A stretch of 64,000 nucleotides of DNA from Actinomycetota bacterium (GTDB lineage Bacteria; Actinomycetota; Acidimicrobiia; Acidimicrobiales; Aldehydirespiratoraceae): contig JAPOHW010000007.1 of NCBI GenBank assembly GCA_029979265.1, forward strand, positions 87,798 through 151,797, in the 5' to 3' direction. This document shows positions 10,308-21,073 of this stretch, in pieces. A program made the translations under genes and the position numbers. Positions within the stretch are counted from its first letter, which is position 1. Each line of letters starts with the position of its first letter. The notes below the pieces were generated by a model, which did not search any database, had not been told where the DNA came from, and saw only the letters and a list, made by a program, of their open reading frames with translations.

Positions 10308-10319
10308 CGGTGTACACCG
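10308..10319. promoter_or_regulatory. 12-bp perfect palindrome upstream of rimP
   Basis: CGGTGTACACCG reads the same on both strands and lies 21 bases before the rimP start, between the upstream terminator and the gene. It could be an operator for the rimP-nusA-infB operon. No protein is known to bind it. Confidence 0.4.
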
Positions 10320-10321
10320 GA

Positions 10322-10351
10322 ATTAAGAAAGGCGTGGCCAGTGGCCACGCC
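10322..10351 (-). terminator. intrinsic terminator after the ispG unit
   Basis: On the minus strand a 9-bp perfect stem (GGCGTGGCC / GGCCACGCC) with a three-base loop is followed by TTTCTTAATT. It sits 38 bases beyond the stop of the small membrane-protein gene and separates the rpsB-to-ispG block from the rimP operon. Confidence 0.8.
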
Positions 10352-10388
10352 TCGTCCGCAACCGGTAAAGAACGTTGTCCAAACGATA

Positions 10389-10796
10389 TCAGGATTTGTC
10401 ACGGACAGCGGCCGCAAAGCGGTCATGCACGCGGACCATACGGATCTGGCTGCCGACCACCTCCATCGACGGCAGATACGTCTTGAGGGTGAGCCAGATC
10501 AGGCCCCACAACAGCGCCGAAAGAAGAGCGATCCCGATCGCAAGGGGAAGCATCAACGGAAACCGGGCCATCGCAGCACCGAACACCAGACATCCGAGCC
10601 CGCCCCACGCCGACCACCGCTGCCGATGCCGGAGCGTGTGGACGCGTTCGAACTCGACTTGGGTCAGCGGCAGGAAGATCGTGTGGTTGGCGACGGTGAT
10701 CGGCGCAAAGCCATCGGCCGGCCGGCCGCTTCTGACCGAGACATCCGGCAACGACCGGGCAGTCGCTGCCGCCATGCTGACGATCGCCTTCGCCAA
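10389..10796 (-). CDS. small membrane protein of unknown function
   Basis: The protein has about 135 residues with two hydrophobic segments near 64-78 and 82-103, and short charged ends. No motif is recognised. A TTG start at 10796 has AAGGG about seven bases upstream and lies three bases after the ispG stop; an ATG at 10775 is the alternative. Its place between ispG and the terminator, where many genomes carry proS, suggests co-transcription with the isoprenoid genes. No function can be assigned. Confidence 0.6.
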   Translation of the reverse strand: MAKAIVSMAAATARSLPDVSVRSGRPADGFAPITVANHTIFLPLTQVEFERVHTLRHRQRWSAWGGLGCLVFGAAMARFPLMLPLAIGIALLSALLWGLIWLTLKTYLPSMEVVGSQIRMVRVHDRFAAAVRDKS

Positions 10797-10799
10797 GGT

Positions 10800-12032
10800 T
10801 CAGCCCTTGCTGCGCCGGATTTCGGCGATGACAGCCTCGGACTCGTTCGCATCGGCGCCACGCTCGTCGAGGTTGCGATTCCGGTCCTCCTCTGCCGCTC
10901 TCTTCGCTGCATCTCTCGTGGCCTTCGCCTTGTCGAGTGCTGCGTCAGCGCCGTGCTCATGGATGAACTCAGCCCATTCGACCAAGGTGTCCACCATCTC
11001 GTCCTCGGGGACGACCATGACATTCTGACCCTTGACGAAAAGATGCCCGCGCTTGTTGCCAGCGGCGATACCGAGATCGGCATCGCGCGCTTCTCCCGGC
11101 CCGTTGACCACGCAACCCATGACCGCGACCTGGAGCGGTATCTCGCGCTCGCCAAACGCCGCCATGGCGTCTTGGGCAACGGTGAAGACATCGACCTCGG
11201 CCCGTCCACACGACGGACAGGCGATCAGGTCGACGTTCTTGCGTTCACGAAGGCCCAGTGCCTCGAGCAGTTGGCGGCCGGCTCTCGCCTCCTCGACAGG
11301 ATCAGCCGTGAGCGAATAGCGAATCGTGTCACCAATCCCCTCGGCGAGGAGGGTGGCAATGCCAGCCGTGGCCTTCAGCGTGCCGATCGGCGGGGGACCC
11401 GCCTCGGTCACGCCCAGGTGCAACGGATGGTCGGTCACGTCGCTGAGTTGGCGATATGCCTCGATCATCAATGGCACCGAAGATGCCTTCACCGAGATCT
11501 TGATGAGGTCGAAGTCGACCTCCTCGAAATAGGCGATCTCCTGCAGCGCCGATTCGACCATCGCCTCCGGCGTCACCTTGCCGCCGTACTTGTCGTACAA
11601 CTTCGGGTCGAGCGATCCGCCGTTGACGCCGATACGGATCGGCACGTTTCGATCCTTGGCCTCCGCAGCCACAGCCTTGATGTGCTCGGGTTTGCGGATG
11701 TTGCCGGGATTGAGTCGCAGGCAGTGCACTCCGGCTTCGAGTGCCTCCAGCGCCCGCCGGTACTGGTGATGAATGTCGGCGACGATCGGGAGCGGCGAGC
11801 GGGGCACGATGCGAGCGAGACCTTCGGCGGCCTCGGGCTCGTTGCAGGTGGCTCGAACGATGTCGCAGCCGGCAGCTGCCAACGAGTAGATCTGCTAGAG
11901 GGTCGCCTCGTGATCGGCCGTCTTCGTGATCGTCATCGATTGAACGGTGACGGGAGCTCCTCCACCGACCGCTACATCGCCAACCATGATCTGGCGAGTC
12001 TTCCGACGAGGAAAGCTCTGGGTGAACTCCAC
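10800..12032 (-). pseudogene. ispG: 4-hydroxy-3-methylbut-2-enyl diphosphate synthase, interrupted by in-frame TAG
   Basis: Translation from the GTG at 12032 gives [17 protein letters not shown], then [19 protein letters not shown], then TAG at 11895-11897, then QIYSLAAAGCDIVRAT and the rest of an intact IspG. The iron-sulfur cysteines (ACPSCG and GCVVNGPGE) are present. Relatives usually have ATLQQI or ATLEQI here, so one C-to-T or G-to-T change explains the stop. IspG makes HMBPP in the MEP pathway, and dxr is nearby. A TTG at 11882 could restart translation but would lose the first 50 residues including barrel strand one. It may be a sequencing error, a recent nonsense mutation or a readthrough site. 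Confidence 0.85.
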
Positions 12033-12038
12033 AGGCCG

Positions 12039-12044
12039 AATCTA
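12039..12044 (-). promoter_or_regulatory. putative -10 box, leaderless ispG
   Basis: TAGATT lies at -12 to -7 relative to the ispG GTG at 12032, without a Shine-Dalgarno sequence. This supports the GTG start and indicates that the promoter of the interrupted gene is intact. Confidence 0.45.
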
Positions 12045-12089
12045 CCGCTCGCAGTGCAGTGAACGGTGTGCGGCGAGCCGGTGCGGCCC

Positions 12090-13583
12090 TCAGCCGAGAT
12101 CGATGGGGTCGACGATGTCGCGGAAGAGCGCGAGGAGTCCAATGGTGACGAGTACACCAAACACCGCGTAGGTGAGGGGCAGAACCCGCGCGTAGTCGAC
12201 TTCGTACCGACGACCCCCGATCGAGCGGAGTCGCTCGTAGGCGGCCACAACGACATGGCCGCCGTCGAGTGGTGGAAGCGGCAACATGTTGAAGACCCCG
12301 ACGAACACATTGAGCATGACGAGCAGGCCGAGTTGACGTTCGAAATCGATGTTGGCGCCCACCCGAGCGGCGCCATAGATCGAGAGGATTCGATCTTCGT
12401 CAGGGTTTCGGGTGTCGAGGGCGCGACTCGCGATCTCGCGCTCCTCGGCACTGGAGACCTCGATGGTCGGGGGGTTGTCGCCCCCACCCAAGGTGTCGCT
12501 GACGAACCTGCCGAGCGTGCTCGGCGTGAAAAATCGGGCAAGACCTTCCACGGACAGACCAACGAGTTCGATGAACTCGGACCCGGCTCGCTGGGTCGCA
12601 GCGATCGGGCCCAGGGTCTCGCGGATCGGTTCTGCGCTGATACCGAAGAAGCCGAAGGTCGCTTCACCGGGATCGGTGGGAACATCACCGATCGTCACAT
12701 CGAACATGACCCGAGGGAACCGTTCGCCGACCGGGTCGACGATCATGTCGACCCGATCACCCTCTCGATCTGCCGTCGCTGCCACGACGTCCTCCCACGA
12801 GAAGACGTCGGTTCCGTCGATGCTCAGAATGCGGTCGAAGGGCAACAGGCCCCCGAACCCGGCCGCGCCGACCTCTGAGAGCCGGGCGCCCAGCGTCACC
12901 GTGTCTGTTCTGACCTCGCCGTCTCGTTCCCACACGATCTCGACACGCTGGCCTCCGCGAGCTTCGACAACATCGCCGAACGAACCGAAATCGGTGACTT
13001 CTTCGCCGTCGAGTCGAATGATGCGGTCGCCAACGTCCAGGTCGAGCGCAAGTGCAGCGCTGGCATCGGAGACCGAGCCGACCTCCCAGCTCCCGTCATC
13101 GGCATTGACGCCGTACGCCACCAAAAGCGCAACCAGCAAGACGAACGCCATGAGGAAGTGCATGATCGATCCAGCGCTCACGACCAGGAGCTTCCGGGGA
13201 AACGATTTCACCCGGTACGAGCGGTCCTCATCACCAGGATCGACCGGATCGAGGTTGTTCATTCCGATGATGCGTACGTACGCACCCGCCGGAATACCTT
13301 TCACGCCGTACTCGGTTTCACCCTTGCGAATCGACCACAGCCGGGGACCGAACCCGATGAAGAACTCCGTGACTTTCATGCCGGTGGCGCGAGCCGTGAG
13401 GTAGTGGCCCAGTTCGTGCATGAAGATCATGAAGATGATCGCCGAAACGACGAATGCCCAACCCCAGCCTGCAAGGAACCCGAGGGCAAGAATCGCACCG
13501 ATCAACAGGACCAGGCCGGTGAAGTCGTTGCGGGGCTCCGACGCACGCTCGGGCATCGCCTCAGTTGGGGACTCGGTCTGCAT
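12090..13583 (-). CDS. rseP: site-2 zinc metalloprotease, RseP/RasP type
   Basis: This 497-residue membrane protein has the M50 zinc motif HELGH in its first transmembrane region, PDZ-like segments in the middle and the C-terminal motif NMLPLPPLDGG that carries the third metal ligand. It cuts transmembrane proteins, typically anti-sigma factors, within the membrane. The ATG at 13583 has GGAGAG upstream and overlaps the dxr stop as TGATG. About 60 residues near 390-450 form an extra loop compared with E. coli RseP. The gene order dxr-rseP-ispG is standard. Confidence 0.93.
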   Translation of the reverse strand: MQTESPTEAMPERASEPRNDFTGLVLLIGAILALGFLAGWGWAFVVSAIIFMIFMHELGHYLTARATGMKVTEFFIGFGPRLWSIRKGETEYGVKGIPAGAYVRIIGMNNLDPVDPGDEDRSYRVKSFPRKLLVVSAGSIMHFLMAFVLLVALLVAYGVNADDGSWEVGSVSDASAALALDLDVGDRIIRLDGEEVTDFGSFGDVVEARGGQRVEIVWERDGEVRTDTVTLGARLSEVGAAGFGGLLPFDRILSIDGTDVFSWEDVVAATADREGDRVDMIVDPVGERFPRVMFDVTIGDVPTDPGEATFGFFGISAEPIRETLGPIAATQRAGSEFIELVGLSVEGLARFFTPSTLGRFVSDTLGGGDNPPTIEVSSAEEREIASRALDTRNPDEDRILSIYGAARVGANIDFERQLGLLVMLNVFVGVFNMLPLPPLDGGHVVVAAYERLRSIGGRRYEVDYARVLPLTYAVFGVLVTIGLLALFRDIVDPIDLG

Positions 13584-14755
13584 CACGCCATTCTCTCCGC
13601 GATGAGCGTGCTTGCGGTATCGCGCGCCTGCCGATCGGCCAGCAGCACTGCATCGACGCTCTCCGCCGCACTGCCCGGCCAGCGCTGGAGCGATTGATCC
13701 ACGACATCTGCGATGTCGACCCACGCAATCATCCCCTCGAGGAATGCCTCGACTGCTACCTCGTTCGCCGCACTGAGCCAGGCCGGGGCGGTCTCACCGG
13801 CTCGACCCGCTTCATAGGCCAGTCGCAGACAGGGAAATGCGTCGAGATCGGGGGGTTGGAAATCGAGCCGACCCATCGCAGTCCAATCGATCGGGCCGAA
13901 CGGAGCAGCCAACCGGTCGGGATACGCCAACGCATAGCCGATACACAGCCGCATGTCGGGCATCGACAGCTGCGCGATGGTCGCGCCGTCGGTGTAGGTG
14001 ACCATCGAGTGGACCACTGATTGGGGGTGCACCACGACCTCGATGTCATCGAACGACACGCCGAAGAGCTCATGCGCCTCGATGACCTCGAGGCCTTTGT
14101 TCATGAGTGTCGACGAGTCGATCGTGATCTTCGGTCCCATCGACCATGTGGGGTGGGCCAAGGCATCATCGATCGTCACCGATTCGAGATCGCGCAGGGT
14201 CCGGCCCCGGAACGGTCCCCCGCTGGCGGTGAGGACGATCGTCGACACGCGATCGTCGACTCCCACCTTTCCCGTGATCTCATTCGCCCGAAGGCACTGA
14301 TGGACTGCGCAGTGTTCACTGTCGACAGGCACGATCTCGGCACCGGGCGTCTGCCATGCCCGTTGCACCACGGGGCCCGCTGCGATCAGCGATTCCTTGT
14401 TGGCCAGACCGAGTCGCTTGCCTGCTTCGAGCGTTGCCAGCGTGACCGACAGGCCTGCGAACCCGACAACCCCATTGATCACGGTGTCTGCGGTTCGGGC
14501 TGCATCGGCCATCGACTGCTCGCCGACGAGGAGTTCGGTACCGGCGGGCAGGCGGGGACCGATCTCGGCAGCCGCATCGACGTCTGCAACTGCGACGACG
14601 GCAGGACGGAACTCCTCCGCCTGCGCAACGACAAGATCGGATCGGCCCACGCCAAGCGCCGTGACTCGGTAGCGCTCGGGATCGGCGCGGATGATCTCGA
14701 GCGTTTGGGTGCCGATCGAGCCGGACGACCCGAGAACCGCGACCGGCGTGGTCAT
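13583..14755 (-). CDS. dxr: 1-deoxy-D-xylulose 5-phosphate reductoisomerase
   Basis: The protein has the NADPH-binding LGSSGSIGTQTL, then NKESLIAAG, the metal-site residues in PVDSEHCA and the ASGGPFRG loop, KITIDSSTLMNKGLEVIEAHELF and HPQSVVHSMV. It makes MEP from DXP. The ATG at 14755 gives the conserved start (TTPVAVLGSSGSIG). It lies eight bases after cdsA and overlaps rseP. Length (390) is normal. Confidence 0.96.
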   Translation of the reverse strand: MTTPVAVLGSSGSIGTQTLEIIRADPERYRVTALGVGRSDLVVAQAEEFRPAVVAVADVDAAAEIGPRLPAGTELLVGEQSMADAARTADTVINGVVGFAGLSVTLATLEAGKRLGLANKESLIAAGPVVQRAWQTPGAEIVPVDSEHCAVHQCLRANEITGKVGVDDRVSTIVLTASGGPFRGRTLRDLESVTIDDALAHPTWSMGPKITIDSSTLMNKGLEVIEAHELFGVSFDDIEVVVHPQSVVHSMVTYTDGATIAQLSMPDMRLCIGYALAYPDRLAAPFGPIDWTAMGRLDFQPPDLDAFPCLRLAYEAGRAGETAPAWLSAANEVAVEAFLEGMIAWVDIADVVDQSLQRWPGSAAESVDAVLLADRQARDTASTLIAERMA

Positions 14756-14762
14756 CGTGGGC

Positions 14763-16085
14763 TCAGGTGAAGAGCAGCACGTTGGCCACGTAGTAGGTGG
14801 TGGGCAACGCAAACAGCAAGCCGTCGAATCGATCGAAGAGGCCACCGTGACCCGGGAGGATCGAGCCCATGTCCTTGATGCCGATGTCACGCTTGAGTTG
14901 CGACTCGGCGAGGTCCCCAATCGGTGCAACGACCGCAACGACGATGCCGAGCAGCAACGCCGTGCCGAGACCGCTTCCCTCGATGGCAGAACCGGCGATC
15001 GGCGCCGGCATGGCGAGCAGACCCATGACGACCGCAGCGATCACGGTCACGATCATGCCGCCGACAAGCCCTTCTCTGGTCTTGTTGGGACTCGCATGCG
15101 AAAGCGGATTTCGCCCCATCACCCTGCCAATGGCGAGTCCACCGACGTCGTAGGCAACGGTCAACAAGATCGCGGCAGTGAGCAGCCCGGTGCCATAGGT
15201 TTCGACCGCCAACATCAACGCAGCGAACGATCCGAGCACACCGAGATGCACGATGCCGAGCATCGTGACACCCAGGCCTCGCAGGGCTCCGCCCGTGCCT
15301 ACGCCCATGAGGTACCACAGCGAACCGAAGACGAGCGCCAGGACGAGCACGAGCGCGATCGCAGCCTCCCCTCGCCAGTAGACCGCCAGGGGCAACATCA
15401 CGATCGCCGTGAGACCGAGCAGCACGGCTGGCTGATAGCCGGCGACACGAACTGCGTTGAAGAACTCGACCGCACCGAGTCCGAGCGCAACCGTCACGAC
15501 GACCAGGGCGACCGCAGGGCCGACCCACATTGCGGCGAGGATCGTCGCTGCCAGCGCCAAGCCCACCACGATTGCCATCGGCATGTCTCGCTCACCGGTC
15601 GGGACACTGGCGATGCCGCCCAGTTGGGCGGCGAGTGACTGCTCGTCTGCTCCGGCACCAGGAGCTGCGGCGGTGCCGAACTGTCCAACGCCAGCGGTGT
15701 CATCGTGATCCGAGAAGAAGGCATCGGCCGTCGGCGTCGACACGTCGCCGACCACTGCAGGCTGAACCGACTCGTGATCGGATTGCGGGTCTGCCCAGCC
15801 TGGCGAGGAAGAAGCCTTGGACCACGCAGCCAACTCACTCGGGTCGGCTTCTTGCAAGACGGGCTCGTCAGCAGGCTCGAAGATCACGCTGCCCGAGGGC
15901 GAACCTCCCACCTGGGGAACGGTGCCGGTGGGCTTCTCCTTCCAATGCGGAACGACGTCGTCGTCGCCTTCGAACGAGACATCGTCACCGAACACCGAAC
16001 GTCCCGGAGTGGCGAAGTCGTCGTCGGCAAGCTTGCCGCCGTCGACGACGCCGAACCGCTCGAAGTCTTTTGAATCATCACTCAC
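14763..16085 (-). CDS. cdsA: phosphatidate cytidylyltransferase
   Basis: The 440-residue integral membrane protein ends with the CDP-diglyceride synthase signature (SQLKRDIGIKDMGSILPGHGG then DRFDG). About seven or eight hydrophobic segments begin near residue 170. It makes CDP-diacylglycerol for phospholipid synthesis. The first 165 residues are acidic, rich in Pro/Gly/Ser and probably disordered; an extension this long is unusual outside Actinobacteria. A GGAGGGG ribosome site precedes the start. uppS, which often sits between frr and cdsA, is absent here. Confidence 0.94.
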   Translation of the reverse strand: MSDDSKDFERFGVVDGGKLADDDFATPGRSVFGDDVSFEGDDDVVPHWKEKPTGTVPQVGGSPSGSVIFEPADEPVLQEADPSELAAWSKASSSPGWADPQSDHESVQPAVVGDVSTPTADAFFSDHDDTAGVGQFGTAAAPGAGADEQSLAAQLGGIASVPTGERDMPMAIVVGLALAATILAAMWVGPAVALVVVTVALGLGAVEFFNAVRVAGYQPAVLLGLTAIVMLPLAVYWRGEAAIALVLVLALVFGSLWYLMGVGTGGALRGLGVTMLGIVHLGVLGSFAALMLAVETYGTGLLTAAILLTVAYDVGGLAIGRVMGRNPLSHASPNKTREGLVGGMIVTVIAAVVMGLLAMPAPIAGSAIEGSGLGTALLLGIVVAVVAPIGDLAESQLKRDIGIKDMGSILPGHGGLFDRFDGLLFALPTTYYVANVLLFT

Positions 16086-16115
16086 CGGTGTCGCCCCTCC
16101 AACCCTGCTGTCGGC

Positions 16116-16676
16116 TCAAACCTCGAGCAGCTCTTCTTCTTTTTGGGCCTGCGCTGCATCAATCATGCCAATGAACTCGTCCTTCATGGAGTCAAGCGCC
16201 GTCTCGGCCCCGCGAACATCGTCTTCTGACACGCTGTCGAGGTCCTCGAGTTCCTTGCGGGCTTGCCTTCGCACCCCATTGACGCGTTGCTTCGCTTCTT
16301 CTGCCATCCCGCCCACAACCCTGGCCAGGTCACGGCGTCGTTCCTCGGTCAGCATCGGAAAGCTCAGGCGAATGATGCGGCCGTCATTGGACGGGCTCAG
16401 GCCCATGTTCGAGTTGATGATGGCCTTCTCGATCGCATCGAGGTTGCCGATATCGTGCGGAGTGACAATGAGTTGGCGCGCCTCGGGAACCGAGAAACTG
16501 GCGACTTCCTGAAGCTTCATCTCGACACCGTACGCCTCGACGGTGAGGCGCTCGAACAGCGCCGACGATGCCCGTCCAGTTCGGACCGTGGAAAATTCAC
16601 GGCGTGCGTGCGCGACCGCCGCCTCCATCTTTTCGCCTGCGTCGAGCAGGATCAGTTCGATCTCGTCGTCGCTCAC
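16116..16676 (-). CDS. frr: ribosome recycling factor
   Basis: The 186-residue protein matches Frr throughout: EKMEAAVAHARREFSTVRTGRAS, VEAYGV, QEVASFSVPEARQL, the ID-AIEKAI segment, NDGRIIRLSFPMLTEERRRDL and a C-terminal helix. It splits post-termination ribosomes with EF-G. The GTG at 16676 is chosen because it gives the family length and lies one base after the pyrH TGA (TGACGTG), an arrangement repeated elsewhere in the window. Confidence 0.95.
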   Translation of the reverse strand: MSDDEIELILLDAGEKMEAAVAHARREFSTVRTGRASSALFERLTVEAYGVEMKLQEVASFSVPEARQLIVTPHDIGNLDAIEKAIINSNMGLSPSNDGRIIRLSFPMLTEERRRDLARVVGGMAEEAKQRVNGVRRQARKELEDLDSVSEDDVRGAETALDSMKDEFIGMIDAAQAQKEEELLEV

Positions 16677-16677
16677 G

Positions 16678-18232
<1,555 letters not shown>

Positions 18233-18269
18233 GTCGATTTTCCTTGCAAGTGAGTCGGGGTGGATTCGT

Positions 18270-19205
18270 TCAGGCCTCGGGCGTGCCTTCGGCGTCGGCC
18301 GCAGGAGTGTCGTCGTCGACCGTTGCGACGGCGGCTTCTTCATCGGTCACGCCAGCATCCTCATCGGTCGCATCAGCAACGGCGGCGACCACGCGGGCCT
18401 CACGCTCGGCCGCCTCTGCTTCGGCCGCAGCCCGTGCCTCGGCTTGCTGTTCGGCAATCTCGGCCTCCTGCAGGGCATTCCGCTCCACGGGAGAATCACC
18501 CGCTGCCTCAGCTTTCTTCGACCGGATGAAACGGCCCTCGAGCACGGCGTCGGAGATCACCCGGCTCATGAGCTCACCGGCACGAATGGCGTCGTCGTTG
18601 CCGGGAATGGCGTAATCGACCAGATCCGGATCACAGTTGGTGTCGACGACCGCAACGATGGGGATACCGATCTTGCGAGCCTCGGTGACGGCGATGTACT
18701 CCTTCTTGGTGTCGAGCACGAAGACGGCGTCGGGAAGCTTCTGCATGTCGCGGATCCCGCCGAGGTTTCGCTCGAGCTTGGCCAGCTCCCGTCCGATGAG
18801 GAGGGCTTCCTTTTTGGGCATGGCCTCGAACTCGCCGGAGTCGCGCATACGGCGGTACTCCTGCATCTTCCCGACACGCTTGGAGATGGTCTGGAAGTTG
18901 GTGAGCATGCCACCGAGCCAGCGCTCGTTGATGTACGGCATGTTGCAGCGCTCGGCGTACGACTGGATGGAGTCCTGGGCCTGCTTCTTGGTGCCGATGA
19001 ACAACACGGTGCCGCCGTTGGCGACGAGATCGCGGACGAAAACGTACGACGCCTCGAGATGGTTCAGCGTCTGATGGAGGTCGACGATGTGGATGCCGGA
19101 CCGCTCGCCGTGGATGAACCGCTTCATCTTGGGGTTCCAACGGCGGGTCTGGTGACCGAAGTGAACGCCGGCCTCCAGGAGCTGCTTCATGGAGATGACT
19201 GCCAT
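18270..19205 (-). CDS. rpsB: 30S ribosomal protein S2
   Basis: The 311-residue protein has the S2 segments [54 protein letters not shown] and PDAVFVLD. The core ends near residue 225 and an 85-residue Ala/Glu-rich acidic tail follows, common in Actinobacteria. GGGAAAG lies about nine bases before the ATG. It starts the rpsB-tsf-pyrH-frr-cdsA-dxr-rseP block with a leader of about 120 bases. Confidence 0.96.
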   Translation of the reverse strand: MAVISMKQLLEAGVHFGHQTRRWNPKMKRFIHGERSGIHIVDLHQTLNHLEASYVFVRDLVANGGTVLFIGTKKQAQDSIQSYAERCNMPYINERWLGGMLTNFQTISKRVGKMQEYRRMRDSGEFEAMPKKEALLIGRELAKLERNLGGIRDMQKLPDAVFVLDTKKEYIAVTEARKIGIPIVAVVDTNCDPDLVDYAIPGNDDAIRAGELMSRVISDAVLEGRFIRSKKAEAAGDSPVERNALQEAEIAEQQAEARAAAEAEAAEREARVVAAVADATDEDAGVTDEEAAVATVDDDTPAADAEGTPEA

Positions 19206-19330
19206 GGTGATGTCTTTCCCGGTTGTGAACTCGAGCCGGACGAACGAAACGACCGGGACTGGCACGAGTACCGAATAGTCCACCGACACCCGTGCGGTGT
19301 CGCGTGGGATCTGGCTACAGACCGCTGCGC

Positions 19331-19336
19331 ATCATA
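19331..19336 (-). promoter_or_regulatory. putative -10 box for rpsB
   Basis: TATGAT on the minus strand lies in the gap between the LytM/lipase gene and rpsB, about 125 bases before the rpsB start. The -35 region is weak. A short inverted repeat (CGACAC / GTGTCG near 19283-19301) follows in the leader and could be an autoregulatory structure; this is a guess. Confidence 0.35.
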
Positions 19337-19352
19337 GCGGGGCCGAGCAGGA

Positions 19353-21002
19353 TCAGGACGGGAGAACATCGCGTACGAGTACGCCGGCAGCGAGTGCGGT
19401 CTCTGCAAATGCAATGGACTCGGGCACCACCAAGTCGAGCATCGCATCGGCGGCCCCACTGCATGCCGGAGGGAGACCTGCCAGAGCGAGTCGGACCTCT
19501 CGCTCTACCTCGGGCAAACCCACGATGTCACGGTGCGCGCCAACGGGATCCAGACCACCGACAACGACATGGCGCGCACCGGGTGCACCGGCGTGGGTTG
19601 CGGGAACAACCACGTCGGCTCGCGATCCGATCGTCACGGCGTGGACCGACTCGGGGAACGCCACGTGCCTGGTGTCGCCGGCAAAGCCCGTTGCCGACAG
19701 ATCTTCGACCACCGGGGCAACGAGCGCCATGTCGTGCCAACCGACGTCTTCGACGACCTCGGCCACGTACGAGCCCGCCATGGTGACCTCGAGTGCCTCG
19801 ACGAGGTCGGCGAGCGGTGCGCCGGCGTGCGGCGACGCCAACGTGACGGCGATCCCGTAGGGAACGTCCTGCGCTGTTGCAGCGATCGCATGTCGAGCGA
19901 TCAGTCCACCGAGACTGTGGCCGAAGACATCGATCGGCACCCCTGGGTTGGCGGTGGACACTGCTCGCAAGGTTCGTGCGACCTGATCGATCTGCGGTTC
20001 GACATCACCCCGAGTGGTCGAGGCGTCGTACTCGGATCGCTGGATCGGCCAGTCACCGCCGCTGCCGGGTACCAGCCCACCGGCATAGCTGATGCGCCCG
20101 ACGTCGTCGGGCCCGTAGCCGAGATCTCCGAGGTCGAGATCTGCCATGGCACTCGAGTCCGACGACGAGTCGAGCCCATCGATGACGATTGCGATGCGGC
20201 GCCCCAGCGGTCGAGCGGGAATGCCCGCCACCGCCGCGGAGGCAACCGTGCACTCGTCGGGGTCGAGAATCGACGCGAGTCCATTGATCATCCGGGCGGT
20301 GATGGTTGCCCTGTCGAGTCCTTCGGAGAGCGTGTCGCCGAGGTCGACGAGGTGAACGATCCCCTCCATGTGCTCGGTGAAGCTGTGCTCGATCCCGAAG
20401 AACGGCGAGATCGCTCCGACCGCTCCCCCAAGGGCACGGTCGACAAGGCCCCAGAACCCACTTCCGTCCGACACATGGTCGGCCAGGTGACGGCGCTCCT
20501 GTCGTTCGAGGAGTCTCAGCCACCGCCCGTCATCGTCGGTTTCGTGGGCCACGAGTCGCACCTCGAGTGTGCGCACTCCGAGGAGGGTGGTGGGGTCGAC
20601 GTAGTCGCCATCGACACGGGTACTGAAATGGAGTGGACCAGCGGTCGACCCGATCCGATCACCGACCTCCACCGGGTCACCGGTGGCGACAGCAACCAAG
20701 GACAACGGACCATAGGAGGTTCGGAGACCGCCCTGGTGGAGGATCGTTACCCACGCTCGACCGGCAACCGGGCCTGCGAACACCACGAGACCCGGGCCAG
20801 CGGCGTCAACCCCGACTCCTGCCGTCGTGTCGTACTCGATCCCTCGATTCCCCTGGCCGTAGGTGGTCTCGGGCGCTCGGAACGGGTCGATGATCGGTGC
20901 ATCAACCGGCGGACGCAGCACCACTGTCTGCGCTGCAGCGGCAGGTGCGAGCGCCGTTGCGATCGCACCCATGGACACCAACAAGACGACGAACCGGCCC
21001 AC
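19353..21002 (-). CDS. secreted fusion of degenerate LytM (M23) domain and alpha/beta-hydrolase
   Basis: The 549-residue protein has a signal peptide (about 1-24). Residues 38-141 follow the M23/LytM layout (GIEYD, VVFAGPVAGRAWVTILHQGGLRTSYG, VGDRIGSTAGPLHFSTRVDG), but the HxxxD metal motif is NRGIE and HLH is PLH, so peptidase activity is unlikely. Residues 265-540 form an alpha/beta-hydrolase with GHSLGG (nucleophile Ser363) and an oxyanion HG-type region before it. It may bind cell wall and cleave an ester. It starts with GTG and stands alone between whiG and rpsB. The fusion is uncommon and the substrate unknown. Confidence 0.75.
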   Translation of the reverse strand: MGRFVVLLVSMGAIATALAPAAAAQTVVLRPPVDAPIIDPFRAPETTYGQGNRGIEYDTTAGVGVDAAGPGLVVFAGPVAGRAWVTILHQGGLRTSYGPLSLVAVATGDPVEVGDRIGSTAGPLHFSTRVDGDYVDPTTLLGVRTLEVRLVAHETDDDGRWLRLLERQERRHLADHVSDGSGFWGLVDRALGGAVGAISPFFGIEHSFTEHMEGIVHLVDLGDTLSEGLDRATITARMINGLASILDPDECTVASAAVAGIPARPLGRRIAIVIDGLDSSSDSSAMADLDLGDLGYGPDDVGRISYAGGLVPGSGGDWPIQRSEYDASTTRGDVEPQIDQVARTLRAVSTANPGVPIDVFGHSLGGLIARHAIAATAQDVPYGIAVTLASPHAGAPLADLVEALEVTMAGSYVAEVVEDVGWHDMALVAPVVEDLSATGFAGDTRHVAFPESVHAVTIGSRADVVVPATHAGAPGARHVVVGGLDPVGAHRDIVGLPEVEREVRLALAGLPPACSGAADAMLDLVVPESIAFAETALAAGVLVRDVLPS

Positions 21003-21073
21003 GCACGTTCCCGATCACGAGAGACTCGTGGGGGAAGTGGCGCGTCCGACGGGGACACCCCGATCGTAGCGAC

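Noticed and set aside
11895..11897. Pyrrolysine as the meaning of the ispG TAG
   Set aside because: TAG ends nusA and xerC normally, no pyl genes are in the window and the position is a surface-type Gln/Glu in relatives. A mutation or read error is simpler.
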